A DNA stretch of 64,000 nucleotides from Alcanivorax hongdengensis A-11-3 (lineage in GTDB: Bacteria > Pseudomonadota > Gammaproteobacteria > Pseudomonadales > Alcanivoracaceae), in NCBI RefSeq assembly GCF_000300995.1, contig NZ_AMRJ01000013.1:1-64000 (forward strand). The letters run 5' to 3'. Of the stretch, positions 1 through 7,366 are shown in pieces (the stretch's first letter is position 1; each line of letters begins with the position of its first letter). The position numbers were made by a program, and so were the translations under genes. The notes beneath the pieces were generated by a model. That model did not search any database and was not told the origin of the DNA. It saw only the letters and a program-made list of their open reading frames with translations.

Positions 1-30
1 AAACCGTCCGTGGAAACGGGGTAGAACCCG

Positions 31-177
31 GTGTGCTCTACCGCGATTGAGTTTAACCAGGACGGTGATCCGGTTTATTTCTCATGGCGCGAGCAAAAGG
101 AATACGCCCTATCCCTCACCTCTTTGGTCACTTCCGTTAAGTCTGACCAGTTTGACCTCTTTGGGGGTGCAGCATGA
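31..177 (+). CDS. possible small phage protein, start uncertain
   Basis: An open frame ends at TGA 175-177 and overlaps the ATG of the next gene (174), a coupling typical of compact phage genomes. It has an in-frame stop at 22-24, so it cannot extend left of position 25. The first usable start is GTG at 31, giving 48 residues that end in FDLFGGAA. No clear ribosome binding site is visible before the GTG. The product has no motif I recognise. It may be a remnant of a longer gene interrupted by the stop at 22. Confidence 0.35.
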   Translation: MCSTAIEFNQDGDPVYFSWREQKEYALSLTSLVTSVKSDQFDLFGGAA

Positions 178-416
178 CCACCATCCCCCCACGCCTTGAC
201 CAGCACGACGACTATGAAGATAAGCCCCAACGCTTTTATGTCGTCGCCCCGAAGTCAACCAAGCTCAAGTTGTTAAAAGAGGCCTGTGCCCGTGGTGTAG
301 ACCTTTATGACCTTGCTGGCGCGGTGTTGACGGCGTGGCTTGATGCTGGGTGTCCCTCCGTTTTTCCCTCCCCGTCATCGTCGCCGGTCGCGGACGTCAA
401 GGAAGGTGGCAAATGA
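174..416 (+). CDS. small hypothetical inovirus protein
   Basis: This 80-residue soluble protein has a compact central part (PKSTKLKLLKEACARGVDL, about residues 27-45) that looks helical, and a Ser/Pro-rich tail. It lies upstream of the ssDNA-binding gene, where Pf-type phages carry small conserved proteins of unknown function. Its stop codon (414-416) is inside the left arm of a perfect 19-bp inverted repeat. I do not recognise a family; a small DNA-binding or accessory replication protein is possible but unproven. Confidence 0.6.
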   Translation: MTTIPPRLDQHDDYEDKPQRFYVVAPKSTKLKLLKEACARGVDLYDLAGAVLTAWLDAGCPSVFPSPSSSPVADVKEGGK

Positions 417-468
417 CCAGGGCAAGGCTGCGTAGCACCGTAGGCTCTGGCCTTGCCCTGGTCATTTG
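410..468. repeat. perfect 19-bp inverted repeat (phage intergenic hairpin)
   Basis: Arms 410-428 and 450-468 are exact reverse complements (left arm CAAATGACCAGGGCAAGGC) separated by 21 bases. The hairpin begins inside the stop codon of the preceding gene and opens the phage's longest non-coding region. It lacks a following T-run, so an ordinary Rho-independent terminator is less likely than a replication-origin or packaging hairpin, which inoviruses keep in their intergenic region. The role is inferred. Confidence 0.7.
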
Positions 469-728
469 TCGCCTTACTGTCCGCAAACAGACCGGCGTCG
501 TTGGCGGGGTGGGAAACCCTCCCTTGATTCAGAGTTGCGAGCGGTTTTGTTCTTCAAAAAAAGCGCCTTTGCCGATTTATCGGCGCCCTTCTTCTTTTGA
601 TCTTAGGCAAGCGGAGCGCGGCAGGTTCGAGGGATCGTTACCCGTAAGGGCCAGTACCTTAGTACTGGGGAGTGAAACGAGTAGAGCCCGGCCCGTAAGG
701 GCGAACACAAGAATTTAAGGATTTGGTT
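469..728. other. phage intergenic region with several hairpins
   Basis: No convincing gene. It contains a hairpin GCCGAT-TT-ATCGGC at 571-584 and a hairpin CCAGTAC-CTTA-GTACTGG at 651-668. Two copies of CCCGTAAGGG lie at 641-650 and 682-691. With the 410-468 repeat, this cluster is the best candidate in the visible prophage for replication origins and the packaging signal of the single-stranded genome. No nick site could be identified by eye. Confidence 0.5.
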
Positions 729-929
729 ATGGATGATGATGCTCTTTCTATTTTTTTTGTATTTCTCATTTTTTTGGCTGGGTTGGTTTTTGTTTTTTAT
801 ACCGATGATGACTCTTGTACCCATTCACAGGAAGAACGTTATGGAATTCTACAAGGAAGGCCAGTTCAGCTACACGAAGTGCGGGAGCTACCGGACCAGA
901 GAGTTAACACCGGGACTTTTCATTTCTGA
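729..929 (+). CDS. possible small membrane protein overlapping the next gene
   Basis: ATG at 729 is preceded by AAGGA (716-720) at 8-base spacing. The product begins with an acidic segment, MDDD, followed by a single strongly hydrophobic helix (about residues 7-25), then a polar tail; it is 66 residues long. Its 3' half overlaps the better supported gene at 841 in another frame, so it may be only the first part of a leader or not a gene. An alternative hydrophobic frame begins at ATG 733 and runs into the 841 gene; its spacing to the AAGGA is less good. Confidence 0.35.
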   Translation: MDDDALSIFFVFLIFLAGLVFVFYTDDDSCTHSQEERYGILQGRPVQLHEVRELPDQRVNTGTFHF

Positions 930-1101
930 ACGCGCATGGGGCGCCTTTGAAAAGCCCATAAAACTGTATGCCCCTTGGTGCTTCATTAACTTCGCCAAGA
1001 CCGAACGTGAAGCCAGGGCACATTGCAGAAAACACGCTAACTCGCGTCGCCAACTGGATGCGAAGCAGATTTTAACCGAGCTGGGCATACCGACCAGCTA
1101 A
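841..1101 (+). CDS. small hypothetical inovirus protein
   Basis: This 86-residue protein starts at ATG 841 after AGGAAGA (829-835). The frame is open further upstream to 733, but that extension would add a very hydrophobic segment and lacks as good a ribosome site, so I prefer 841. The protein is basic in its C-terminal half and contains two Cys and several aromatic residues (for example APWCFINF). It lies immediately before the ssDNA-binding protein gene (23 bases apart), a position held by small unknown proteins in Pf-type phages. No family recognised. Confidence 0.6.
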   Translation: MEFYKEGQFSYTKCGSYRTRELTPGLFISERAWGAFEKPIKLYAPWCFINFAKTEREARAHCRKHANSRRQLDAKQILTELGIPTS

Positions 1102-1123
1102 ACCAACGCAAGAGGGTAACACC

Positions 1124-1432
1124 ATGGACCTGCAAATGAACCTGACCGTATACGGCGTAAATAAAGTCACTGTAGATCGTGATACTTACTGTTCCGTGTT
1201 CTGCGGTCAGCCTGCCAGCGATCCTGCCGCCACCAAAGGCAGTGAAGTCATGAAACTCAGTGCTGACCCGGTTGTATTCGACCAGGTCGGTGACCTCAAG
1301 CCCGGTGATGATGTCGAGTTCACTGCCATTCTGAAACGTGCTGCCGGTGGCAAGTCTCAGCCGTTCCTCACTGGCGTCATCCCAAAAAAAGCGCAGCCCG
1401 CCAGCCAGACCACTAAGCCGGCGGATAAATAA
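1124..1432 (+). CDS. inovirus single-stranded DNA-binding protein (gpV-like)
   Basis: This 102-residue protein begins MDLQMNLTVYGVNKVTVDRD and is mostly predicted beta structure, with a Lys/Pro/Thr-rich disordered tail (KKAQPASQTTKPADK). Size, fold character and position two genes before the major coat protein match the helix-destabilising ssDNA-binding protein of Pf phages. It would coat newly made phage single strands in the cytoplasm, stop conversion to double strands, and deliver them to the Zot-containing export site. AGAGGG lies 9 bases before the ATG. Assignment rests on context and character, not on an alignment. Confidence 0.7.
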   Translation: MDLQMNLTVYGVNKVTVDRDTYCSVFCGQPASDPAATKGSEVMKLSADPVVFDQVGDLKPGDDVEFTAILKRAAGGKSQPFLTGVIPKKAQPASQTTKPADK

Positions 1433-1501
1433 GGGTTTGGCTCTGCGGAATGAAAACACAAAGGCTCCATCTTCTGTTTTTATTTCGCGGAGCGATTGGG
1501 T

Positions 1502-1542
1502 CCAGCGTCACGCTGGTCCGGGTTTGGGCCGGACAGGCCCAA
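1502..1542. repeat. two tandem hairpins upstream of the virion genes
   Basis: CCAGCG-TCA-CGCTGG (1502-1516) is followed by TTGGGCC-GGACA-GGCCCAA (1524-1542, 7-bp perfect stem). They lie in the 127-base gap between the ssDNA-binding gene and the first virion gene. Neither has a T-run, so they may be RNA-stability or processing structures for the abundant coat-protein transcript. Confidence 0.5.
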
Positions 1543-1559
1543 GGTTTAAAGGGTAGATC

Positions 1560-1769
1560 ATGAATTTAATAGCGTGTCAGGACGGCGAATGGCAGCAAGC
1601 CGAAGACGGCGCGGCGCTCTGCACTGGCACGCTACAGAATGTCTCCGGTGGTGGTCCTTTTGGGCTACCACCGATGACATACGCCGATGCTAACGGCCTG
1701 CTGTTGGCTATCGGTTCACTCTGGGCGGGCGTCTTCATTGTAAGGCAAGCGCGCCGTTTATTTGGATGA
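1560..1769 (+). CDS. small single-span membrane protein, probable minor virion protein
   Basis: This 69-residue product has an N-terminal part with two Cys (C6 and C21) and a C-terminal transmembrane helix (about residues 46-62) ending in a basic RQARRLFG. It lies just before the major coat gene, in the slot of small membrane-inserted proteins of Pf-type phages. It is probably an end-cap protein of the virion comparable to gpVII or gpIX of Ff phages, though sequence alone does not prove that. AGGG precedes the ATG. The gap to the coat-protein ATG is 12 bases. Confidence 0.6.
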   Translation: MNLIACQDGEWQQAEDGAALCTGTLQNVSGGGPFGLPPMTYADANGLLLAIGSLWAGVFIVRQARRLFG

Positions 1770-1781
1770 AAGGAGAACGTT

Positions 1782-1916
1782 ATGGACTTTACCGGTGTTG
1801 ATACGGCCATCACTGATGGCCTGACTGATCTGGGCCCCATTGCCCTGGCGATTGTTACCGTCTCTGCGGCGGTTCTGATCTTCAAGATCGTCAAAGGCAT
1901 GATGGGCGGTCGTTAA
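1782..1916 (+). CDS. major coat protein (gpVIII-like, 44 aa)
   Basis: The protein is an acidic N-terminus (MDFTGVDTAITDGLTDLGP), a central hydrophobic helix (about residues 19-36) and a basic C-terminus (KIVKGMMGGR), the standard three-part layout of inovirus coat proteins. Thousands of copies form the virion tube, with the basic end facing the DNA. It has no cleavable signal peptide; at 44 residues it resembles the leaderless Pf3 coat. AAAGGAGA gives a strong ribosome site. A terminator directly downstream would limit read-through and favour high coat-protein expression. Confidence 0.85.
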   Translation: MDFTGVDTAITDGLTDLGPIALAIVTVSAAVLIFKIVKGMMGGR

Positions 1917-1926
1917 GCCCTGGACT

Positions 1927-1949
1927 AAGGGGCTTCGGCCCCTTTTTTT
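1927..1949 (+). terminator. Rho-independent terminator after the major coat gene
   Basis: Seven-bp stem AAGGGGC / GCCCCTT with a TTCG tetraloop closed by C-G, followed by seven T. It begins 11 bases after the coat-protein stop. A terminator here is usual in filamentous phages. Confidence 0.9.
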
Positions 1950-1962
1950 ATCGGAGAACAAG

Positions 1963-2040
1963 ATGGAAGGGGATTTCGGACCGTGGATCTATTTTTTCTC
2001 TATGTTAACCGCATTGTATTGGCTTCTCAGCATCCGCTGA
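1963..2040 (+). CDS. 25-codon hydrophobic mini-protein overlapping gpIII start
   Basis: ATG 1963 follows GGAGA (1953-1957) at ideal spacing and opens a 25-codon frame ending at TGA 2038-2040. The product begins MEGDFGPWIYFF, continues as one hydrophobic helix, and ends with Arg. It overlaps the 5' part of the gpIII frame in another frame. Small single-helix proteins of about this size are minor virion proteins in inoviruses, and the ribosome site here is better than that of the overlapping GTG at 1983. The gene is too short for standard gene callers. Confidence 0.55.
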   Translation: MEGDFGPWIYFFSMLTALYWLLSIR

Positions 2041-3506
2041 GAGCGTCTAGCCTTTCCTCTTTAATCTGGTTTTCTCGGCGCGTTCTGTTTGCTCTTTTCT
2101 TCAGTGTCTGCCTAATTGCCGCATCCCAGGCTCATGCTGATGAGGAGATTAGAGCGGATGCCTCTGTTTCTCGCTCCTATTGTATCCCCGGCACCTTTGG
2201 CGGTAGGTGCGATTATCAGCAGTCTAACGGCAACACTATCGCCGAAAATAACCAGCAAGCATGCGATGATTTTGCTTCATCCACTTCCTTTGGCAATTGC
2301 TTTAACGACACCAATTCATCGGGTAAAAAATTCTGGACTGCTGTTAGTTGCCCTGATGACGGCAATAACTACACGATTATTGACGGCCCGTTAAATGGCA
2401 CCAGCAACACTGGCGCTTCTGTACCTGAATATGAATGTGTAGCAAATCAGCCTCCTCCCGAGTGCGGTCACCCAGATGGTGAGCACCAAAGCATCACAAC
2501 TCCTGTCCGGCAAGGCTCTACGTGCTTTGACAGCTGTGTATTTAACAGTCCTAGTAAGATCGTCTGTGTCTTTTTGAACGATGGCACAAGTAGTTGTCGT
2601 GCCGATTACACCAGTAGCGGTGACTATTGTTCTGATGCTGATGGTGAAAGTGCCCGCCCGTTCGCTGATTACCTCGATGATGAAGGTTGTTATTCATCTA
2701 CCGATGGTCACAAGTACTGCAGTTCACCTGATAGCGATACCTGCCCTAATTCAACGGTTGTTGACGGTGTTCGCTATTGCCGCGCCCCTGATGAATGCAA
2801 TGACTCTAGTTGTTGGGACAGCGATGGTGACGGCATTCCTGACAGCGAGGATGCAAACCCTTCTAACCCCGATGCGGACGGTGACGGCGTGACTGATGGC
2901 GAGGACCCTGACCCCAACAACGCCGATAGCGATGGTGATGGCATTCCTGATGGCCAGGACACTGACGCGGATGGTAACGGCGTCCCTGATGCTGATGAAT
3001 CTAACTGTGATCCCAGCGACCCCAACTGTACTGATGATGCTGAGCAGGGCACCTACGGCGAAGGTAAATGCACAAAAGACGAACAGACTGATCCCGACTG
3101 CAAATCGAATATGGATGCAGTCCAATGCGGGATTTTTATCGAGCAATTTCGCCAGCGTTGTCAAAGCAAATTACAGCATGAAGATATTGTAGGCACGGAT
3201 GAATATAGAGACGGCCCCTCTGTCAGCGACACAGATAACGATGGGAATAAAATACCCGGTAAGGAGGTCAGTGCTTCAGGCCTTATCGGAAACCTCAAAG
3301 AAGACGAAGTCCAGTTTTCTAATGCTTCATGCCCAGCTGATCGCACCTTTTCGATGCCCGGTGCAATCGGTGGATCGTTCACGATTAGCTACGAGCTGAT
3401 CTGTGACGGTGCCACTATGATCCGCCCCGCAATTATAGCCCTCGGCTATTTTCTCTCTGCGATGATTTTGATGCGCAAATTCTCAGGCTCTGGAGGTGAC
3501 GACTAA
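1983..3506 (+). CDS. gpIII-type minor coat / adsorption protein, TspB-like, with calcium-binding-type repeats
   Basis: This 507-residue frame has a signal sequence near residues 31-52 (ending QAHA) and a Cys-rich ectodomain. Four Asp-rich repeats of thrombospondin type 3 style follow (residues 279-340, for example DSDGDGIPD). The C-terminal domain is related to the TspB family, and a membrane helix ends in MRKFSGSGGDD. It should sit at the virion tip, bind the host receptor and release the virion, as CoaA does in Pf phages. The start is uncertain: GTG 1983 is annotated, but TTG 2019 or CTG 2037 would keep the signal sequence and reduce overlap with the mini-gene; CTG 2037 overlaps its stop. 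Confidence 0.8.
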   Translation: MDLFFLYVNRIVLASQHPLRASSLSSLIWFSRRVLFALFFSVCLIAASQAHADEEIRADASVSRSYCIPGTFGGRCDYQQSNGNTIAENNQQACDDFASSTSFGNCFNDTNSSGKKFWTAVSCPDDGNNYTIIDGPLNGTSNTGASVPEYECVANQPPPECGHPDGEHQSITTPVRQGSTCFDSCVFNSPSKIVCVFLNDGTSSCRADYTSSGDYCSDADGESARPFADYLDDEGCYSSTDGHKYCSSPDSDTCPNSTVVDGVRYCRAPDECNDSSCWDSDGDGIPDSEDANPSNPDADGDGVTDGEDPDPNNADSDGDGIPDGQDTDADGNGVPDADESNCDPSDPNCTDDAEQGTYGEGKCTKDEQTDPDCKSNMDAVQCGIFIEQFRQRCQSKLQHEDIVGTDEYRDGPSVSDTDNDGNKIPGKEVSASGLIGNLKEDEVQFSNASCPADRTFSMPGAIGGSFTISYELICDGATMIRPAIIALGYFLSAMILMRKFSGSGGDD

Positions 3507-3832
3507 TGTCTGCATTATTGCGTAGTGTCGGCGTTTGGCTCTTTGGATCGGTTGCCGGCATTGTTGCTCGTGTCCTGGTTTCCCTCGGCATGGGTACGGT
3601 GGCTTATATCGGTATAACGGATATGGCCAATTCACTGGTTCAGATAGTTTCAGAGAAATTCGGGGCTGCTGCCGATTTTTTATACCTCGCTGGCATGGCC
3701 GGATTCGACGTTTTTATTAGCCTGATAATTTCTGCTCACCTAGGGCTTATTGCCTGGACCCTCGCTGCAACAGGGTTTAAGCGCATATCGTTTATGGCCG
3801 GCAATCCGAGCGGGGATGAAGGGGGCAGCTGA
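3506..3832 (+). CDS. minor coat protein gpVI-like (DUF2523)
   Basis: This 108-residue protein has three hydrophobic segments (about 8-35, 58-78, 78-95) and the pattern of the DUF2523 family, which is found between gpIII and Zot genes in inoviruses. With gpIII it forms the terminal cap that releases the virion from the inner membrane. Its ATG overlaps the TAA of the gpIII gene and its TGA overlaps the ATG of zot, indicating translational coupling across all three genes. Confidence 0.8.
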   Translation: MSALLRSVGVWLFGSVAGIVARVLVSLGMGTVAYIGITDMANSLVQIVSEKFGAAADFLYLAGMAGFDVFISLIISAHLGLIAWTLAATGFKRISFMAGNPSGDEGGS

Positions 3833-4881
3833 TGTTTGTCTTGGTAACGGGTGTGCCTGGTGCTTGTAAGACCAGCTCCACCATTCAGCGTTTAATGTCA
3901 ATCACGGATCGTCCGATCTTTTATCGCGGCATCCGCTTTACTGACAAAGGCAGGTCTAAGCTAGGCTGGCTGGAATTCACTGATGATCAGTGTTTGAACT
4001 GGCCTGATCATCTCCCTGACGGTTCAATCTTGGTTGTCGATGAATCACAGGAGTTGTGGCCTGTTAGGCCGTCATCCAAAGCGGTCCCCCCTGGATTGAG
4101 TGCGCTAGAAAAGCATCGCCACCGTGGTGTTGATATTTATTTCATCACTCAAGAGCCTGGACTTCTCGATTCGCACGCTCGCAAGATTGCAAACGAGCAT
4201 TATCATTATATCAGGCCTTTTAGCGGTCCCTTTATTCAAGAGTATCATTCAGGCATTGGTGCTATTTCACCGAGCAATCGTTCCGACCTCCGCCGCTGCT
4301 CAGTGACAAAAAAACGTCTGCCTAAAAAGGTGTTTGGCCTTTACATAAGTTCGGAACTCCACACTCATAAATTCAGTGCTCCGCCAATTCTCTATCTGTT
4401 TGCTGCGGTGATAATCATATCCGGTGCCAGCTGGTGGTTCTTCTTTCACGACTTTTCACTTGGTGACGCTGATCCGGTCGAACAGGCCGTGCCGGGCTCT
4501 CCTGCATCTAAGATGCGTGGTGGCATCCCTGACGGCCCAGTTGATTGGGCATCGATCAGCAAGCCCCAACTGTCATCTCTGCCGTATTCGGCGCCATTGT
4601 ATAGAGAACAGGCTCTCACGGTTAAATCTGCGCCCGTTATACACGGTTGCATGTCGTTCCGATCCGACCTATCGGATTGCACCTGCTACACGCAGCAGGG
4701 TACTCGGATCCGTGATTTACCGCTGCCCGTGTGCCAGCGGGCGCTTGAGGATGGCGTATTTAATCACATGGTGGCTGATGCCGATCTTGGCTATCCAATG
4801 CCCGGCAACCGCCAAGATGGGGGCGCTGAGGGACGAAGCGCCCCATCTGGCGATGCCGGGTATGGTCAGCCTGGTCGCTGA
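3832..4881 (+). CDS. zot: Zot family assembly ATPase (gpI-like) with altered Walker A
   Basis: This 349-residue protein has an N-terminal Zot P-loop domain, a Walker B segment (ILVVDE, residues 66-71), one transmembrane helix (about 185-205) and a periplasmic tail with the paired-Cys signature DCTCYTQQG. Zot/gpI drives extrusion of the phage through the envelope from the inner membrane. The Walker A sequence reads GVPGACKT (residues 7-14): Cys12 (codon TGT, 3865-3867) stands where this family normally has Gly before the Lys. A single G-to-T change from GGT would give this. Whether the protein still hydrolyses ATP cannot be decided from sequence. Confidence 0.9.
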   Translation: MFVLVTGVPGACKTSSTIQRLMSITDRPIFYRGIRFTDKGRSKLGWLEFTDDQCLNWPDHLPDGSILVVDESQELWPVRPSSKAVPPGLSALEKHRHRGVDIYFITQEPGLLDSHARKIANEHYHYIRPFSGPFIQEYHSGIGAISPSNRSDLRRCSVTKKRLPKKVFGLYISSELHTHKFSAPPILYLFAAVIIISGASWWFFFHDFSLGDADPVEQAVPGSPASKMRGGIPDGPVDWASISKPQLSSLPYSAPLYREQALTVKSAPVIHGCMSFRSDLSDCTCYTQQGTRIRDLPLPVCQRALEDGVFNHMVADADLGYPMPGNRQDGGAEGRSAPSGDAGYGQPGR

Positions 4882-4947
4882 GACGTCCCTGTAACACGTC
4901 TTATAAAAAGAGATAAGAAACCACGTTTTCCCACATAGAGGCTCGTT

Positions 4948-6189
4948 ATGGCTAAGGCACCGACTCATTGCTTGTCCTTTGATGAAGATATGACCGAAAG
5001 CCCTTTCGGTCGCATCTTCATCGATTCCGGTACGGCTGATGTTTTCAATCTTTCGGATGTTAACGTTGTTCATTTTGGCGTTGATACGGTTCGACAGCTG
5101 TATCGTGGCCGATTGCGGCCTGAGCTTCTGGCTCTTTTTGCAGAGCCCGGCCTGGTCGACTTTGCCGGTGAGCGTTGGCACGCTGGCCGTGTCGGGCGTG
5201 ATTCCGGCTATCAGTTCAAGTTGCAGAATGCCGACCTCGGTCTGATTCTCCTGATAAAGTCATTTCATGCCTCTAATGATGCTATTGCGCATCACCTCAA
5301 GGTCGAGGTTTCACCACACTGCATCCGCTCTGAGTCGCCGTATGGCCTCCAGCAGTTGATGAATCGCTTTGCTGACGCTGTATTGCTGAGTGCTGAACCC
5401 GCACAATCAGCGGTTCATATCGCTGTCGACTTGCAGGGTTGGGCTCCTCCACGTGATTTCGAAGGCCACGTACATTGTCGATCACGCCGCTCACAGTCGT
5501 ATAGCGGCATCGACAGTGTAGACTTTGATACCACCTCAGCTGTCTATGGCCGCGGTGAAACATTTACTTTCGGCTCGGTCAGTGCTGTCCAGCTGTCTGT
5601 TTACAACAAGTCACTTGAAGCTAAGTGCCGCGACAAACTCGACTTCTGGCGCTCTGTATGGGCAGATTCTGGCCGCTATGACTATGATCAGCCTGTCACC
5701 CGTGTCGAGCTTCGTTTCCATCACTCTGTGGTCCAGCAGTTTGCTGATGGCTCGATTAATCAGGAAACGGGTGAAGTCATTGCGTCTACTGACTACTTTG
5801 GCCTTCACGCCCACCTCGACGGCCTTTGGCAATACGGCTTACACGCCTTCAAGTACCTGCACCGCCCGGGTGTGTATCATCCTGTCTGGACTCTTCTGGG
5901 CAATCAGCTGCTGTCTGATGATAATGAACCTGTCGAATACAAGCGCTACTACAAGAGTGCTTCGGGGTTTTCAGGAAAGAACGTTGAGTTACTCCTGGGC
6001 AATTACATATCGTGTGCAGCTCGCCACCGAATGAGTTCAGCGCAAGCTTACAAGGCACTTGAGCGGCTTCCTTTTTTCGACCTTCTCATCGAGCATTATC
6101 GAGACAAGGGTATGAAGACGTGGGAGTTCAAGCAGCATTTCCGGGACCTGCTTGAGGAACGCTACATCCGTTATGGTAGGGCTGTATGA
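4948..6189 (+). CDS. phage rolling-circle replication initiator (gpII-like, Rep_trans type)
   Basis: This 413-residue protein has the layout of phage/plasmid replication initiation proteins: an N-terminal domain, an internal segment with YNKSLEAK (about residues 221-228) and RVELRFHHS, and a basic C-terminus. It should nick the replicative form at the plus origin, stay linked to the 5' end and re-ligate after one round. Its place between zot and the integrase equals that of PA0727 in Pf4 rather than the 5' position of gene II in Ff phages. A 66-base gap separates it from zot, and its TGA overlaps the integrase ATG. Confidence 0.8.
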   Translation: MAKAPTHCLSFDEDMTESPFGRIFIDSGTADVFNLSDVNVVHFGVDTVRQLYRGRLRPELLALFAEPGLVDFAGERWHAGRVGRDSGYQFKLQNADLGLILLIKSFHASNDAIAHHLKVEVSPHCIRSESPYGLQQLMNRFADAVLLSAEPAQSAVHIAVDLQGWAPPRDFEGHVHCRSRRSQSYSGIDSVDFDTTSAVYGRGETFTFGSVSAVQLSVYNKSLEAKCRDKLDFWRSVWADSGRYDYDQPVTRVELRFHHSVVQQFADGSINQETGEVIASTDYFGLHAHLDGLWQYGLHAFKYLHRPGVYHPVWTLLGNQLLSDDNEPVEYKRYYKSASGFSGKNVELLLGNYISCAARHRMSSAQAYKALERLPFFDLLIEHYRDKGMKTWEFKQHFRDLLEERYIRYGRAV

Positions 6190-7196
6190 TCAAGCCGCTA
6201 CCTGATGGCCGCTGGCATGTCGATATCGAACCAGTGAAGGGTCAGCGCCATCGCAAGACCCTGGCAACAAAGGCTGAAGCCAAGCGCTTTGAGTCGCTAA
6301 TGCGAGTCAAATACCTCAAAAATCCAGAGTGGAATCAATCGGCAAAGGATAAACGCCACCTCGAGGATCTGATTAACCGTTGGTTTTTGCTGCATGGTCA
6401 AACACTTAGCGATGGCCTTCGCCGAAAGCAATCAATGCTGGGTGTCTGCTCACGCCTGGGTAATCCCGTTGCTGCGAGACTAAGTGGCCAGGTCTATACT
6501 GAGTTCAGGTCAAACGCCCTTAGCGCTGGTTCTGCTGGTAAGACATTGAACAATCAGCTTGGTTATCTTCGTGCCATGTATAACGAACTGGCCCGCCTTG
6601 GCGAGATTACCTATCCCAATCCATTGTCTTCTGTCCGGATGCTCAAGCTGCAAGAGCGTGAGCTTTCCTACCTAACTACCGAGCAGATACCCCAGCTGTT
6701 CAAGTCCATTCGCAACACGTGTGAGCTACCTCACGCTGAGTTGGTTGCGATAATTTGCCTGTCTACCGGCTGTCGGTGGGGGGAGGCCCGCTCACTCACA
6801 CCAGATCGTGTAAAGAGTGGTCAAGTCACTTTCGTCAATACAAAGTCTAAGCGCGCCCGGTCGGTCCCCATTAGCAAGGAGTTGTCGGCTCGCATACATC
6901 GCCACTTCAACGCATACGGTCTGTTCACGCGTTGTGAACCTGCGTTTGACAAGGCGCTTAAGCGTTCGGGCATTAAGTTGCCCAGGGGGCAGTCTACCCA
7001 TGTCTTACGGCATACGTTTGCAAGCCACTTCATGATGAATGGCGGAAATATCCTTACGCTGCAAAAGATACTGGGTCACGCGACTGTGACAATGACCATG
7101 CGCTATGCACATTTAGCGCCGGATCATCTCAGGGAAGCTATAGGCCTGGGCCCTTTGACGGGAAATGTCCTTGCCGACATTTTTTCGACTGATTAA
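6186..7196 (+). CDS. int: tyrosine recombinase / phage integrase
   Basis: This 336-residue integrase carries the full catalytic set: Arg197 (STGCRWGEA), a Lys near 220-222 (TKSKRARS), His272 and Arg275 (HVLRHTFAS), His298 (LGHATV) and the nucleophile Tyr307 (MRYAHL). The N-terminal about 60 residues resemble an arm-type DNA-binding domain and are followed by a core-binding SAM-like domain. It integrates and excises the phage at the neighbouring tRNA-Leu. Its start overlaps the end of the replication gene, so excision and replication genes are co-expressed, as in Pf4 (rep then int). Confidence 0.92.
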   Translation: MIKPLPDGRWHVDIEPVKGQRHRKTLATKAEAKRFESLMRVKYLKNPEWNQSAKDKRHLEDLINRWFLLHGQTLSDGLRRKQSMLGVCSRLGNPVAARLSGQVYTEFRSNALSAGSAGKTLNNQLGYLRAMYNELARLGEITYPNPLSSVRMLKLQERELSYLTTEQIPQLFKSIRNTCELPHAELVAIICLSTGCRWGEARSLTPDRVKSGQVTFVNTKSKRARSVPISKELSARIHRHFNAYGLFTRCEPAFDKALKRSGIKLPRGQSTHVLRHTFASHFMMNGGNILTLQKILGHATVTMTMRYAHLAPDHLREAIGLGPLTGNVLADIFSTD

Positions 7197-7213
7197 AACA
7201 ATGATGCGTAAAA

Positions 7214-7236
7214 CATTAACTAAATCAATTAGTTAA

Positions 7237-7238
<2 letters not shown>
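7214..7238. repeat. 10-bp inverted repeat at the integrase/tRNA junction
   Basis: CATTAACTAA (7214-7223) and TTAGTTAATG (7229-7238) are exact reverse complements around a 5-base loop. The right arm overlaps the encoded CCA end of tRNA-Leu. It may be an AT-rich terminator for int or part of the attR arm-site architecture. No function can be assigned from sequence alone. Confidence 0.6.
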
Positions 7239-7321
<83 letters not shown>

Positions 7322-7366
7322 GCAGGGCGGCTATTGTAGCAGCCGCCCGGCTAAAAACCAGTGCTG

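Noticed and set aside
733..1101. A 122-codon protein starting at ATG 733
   Set aside because: The first 36 residues are an unusual hydrophobic stretch, and the internal ATG at 841 has a clear AGGAAGA ribosome site, so the shorter protein is preferred.
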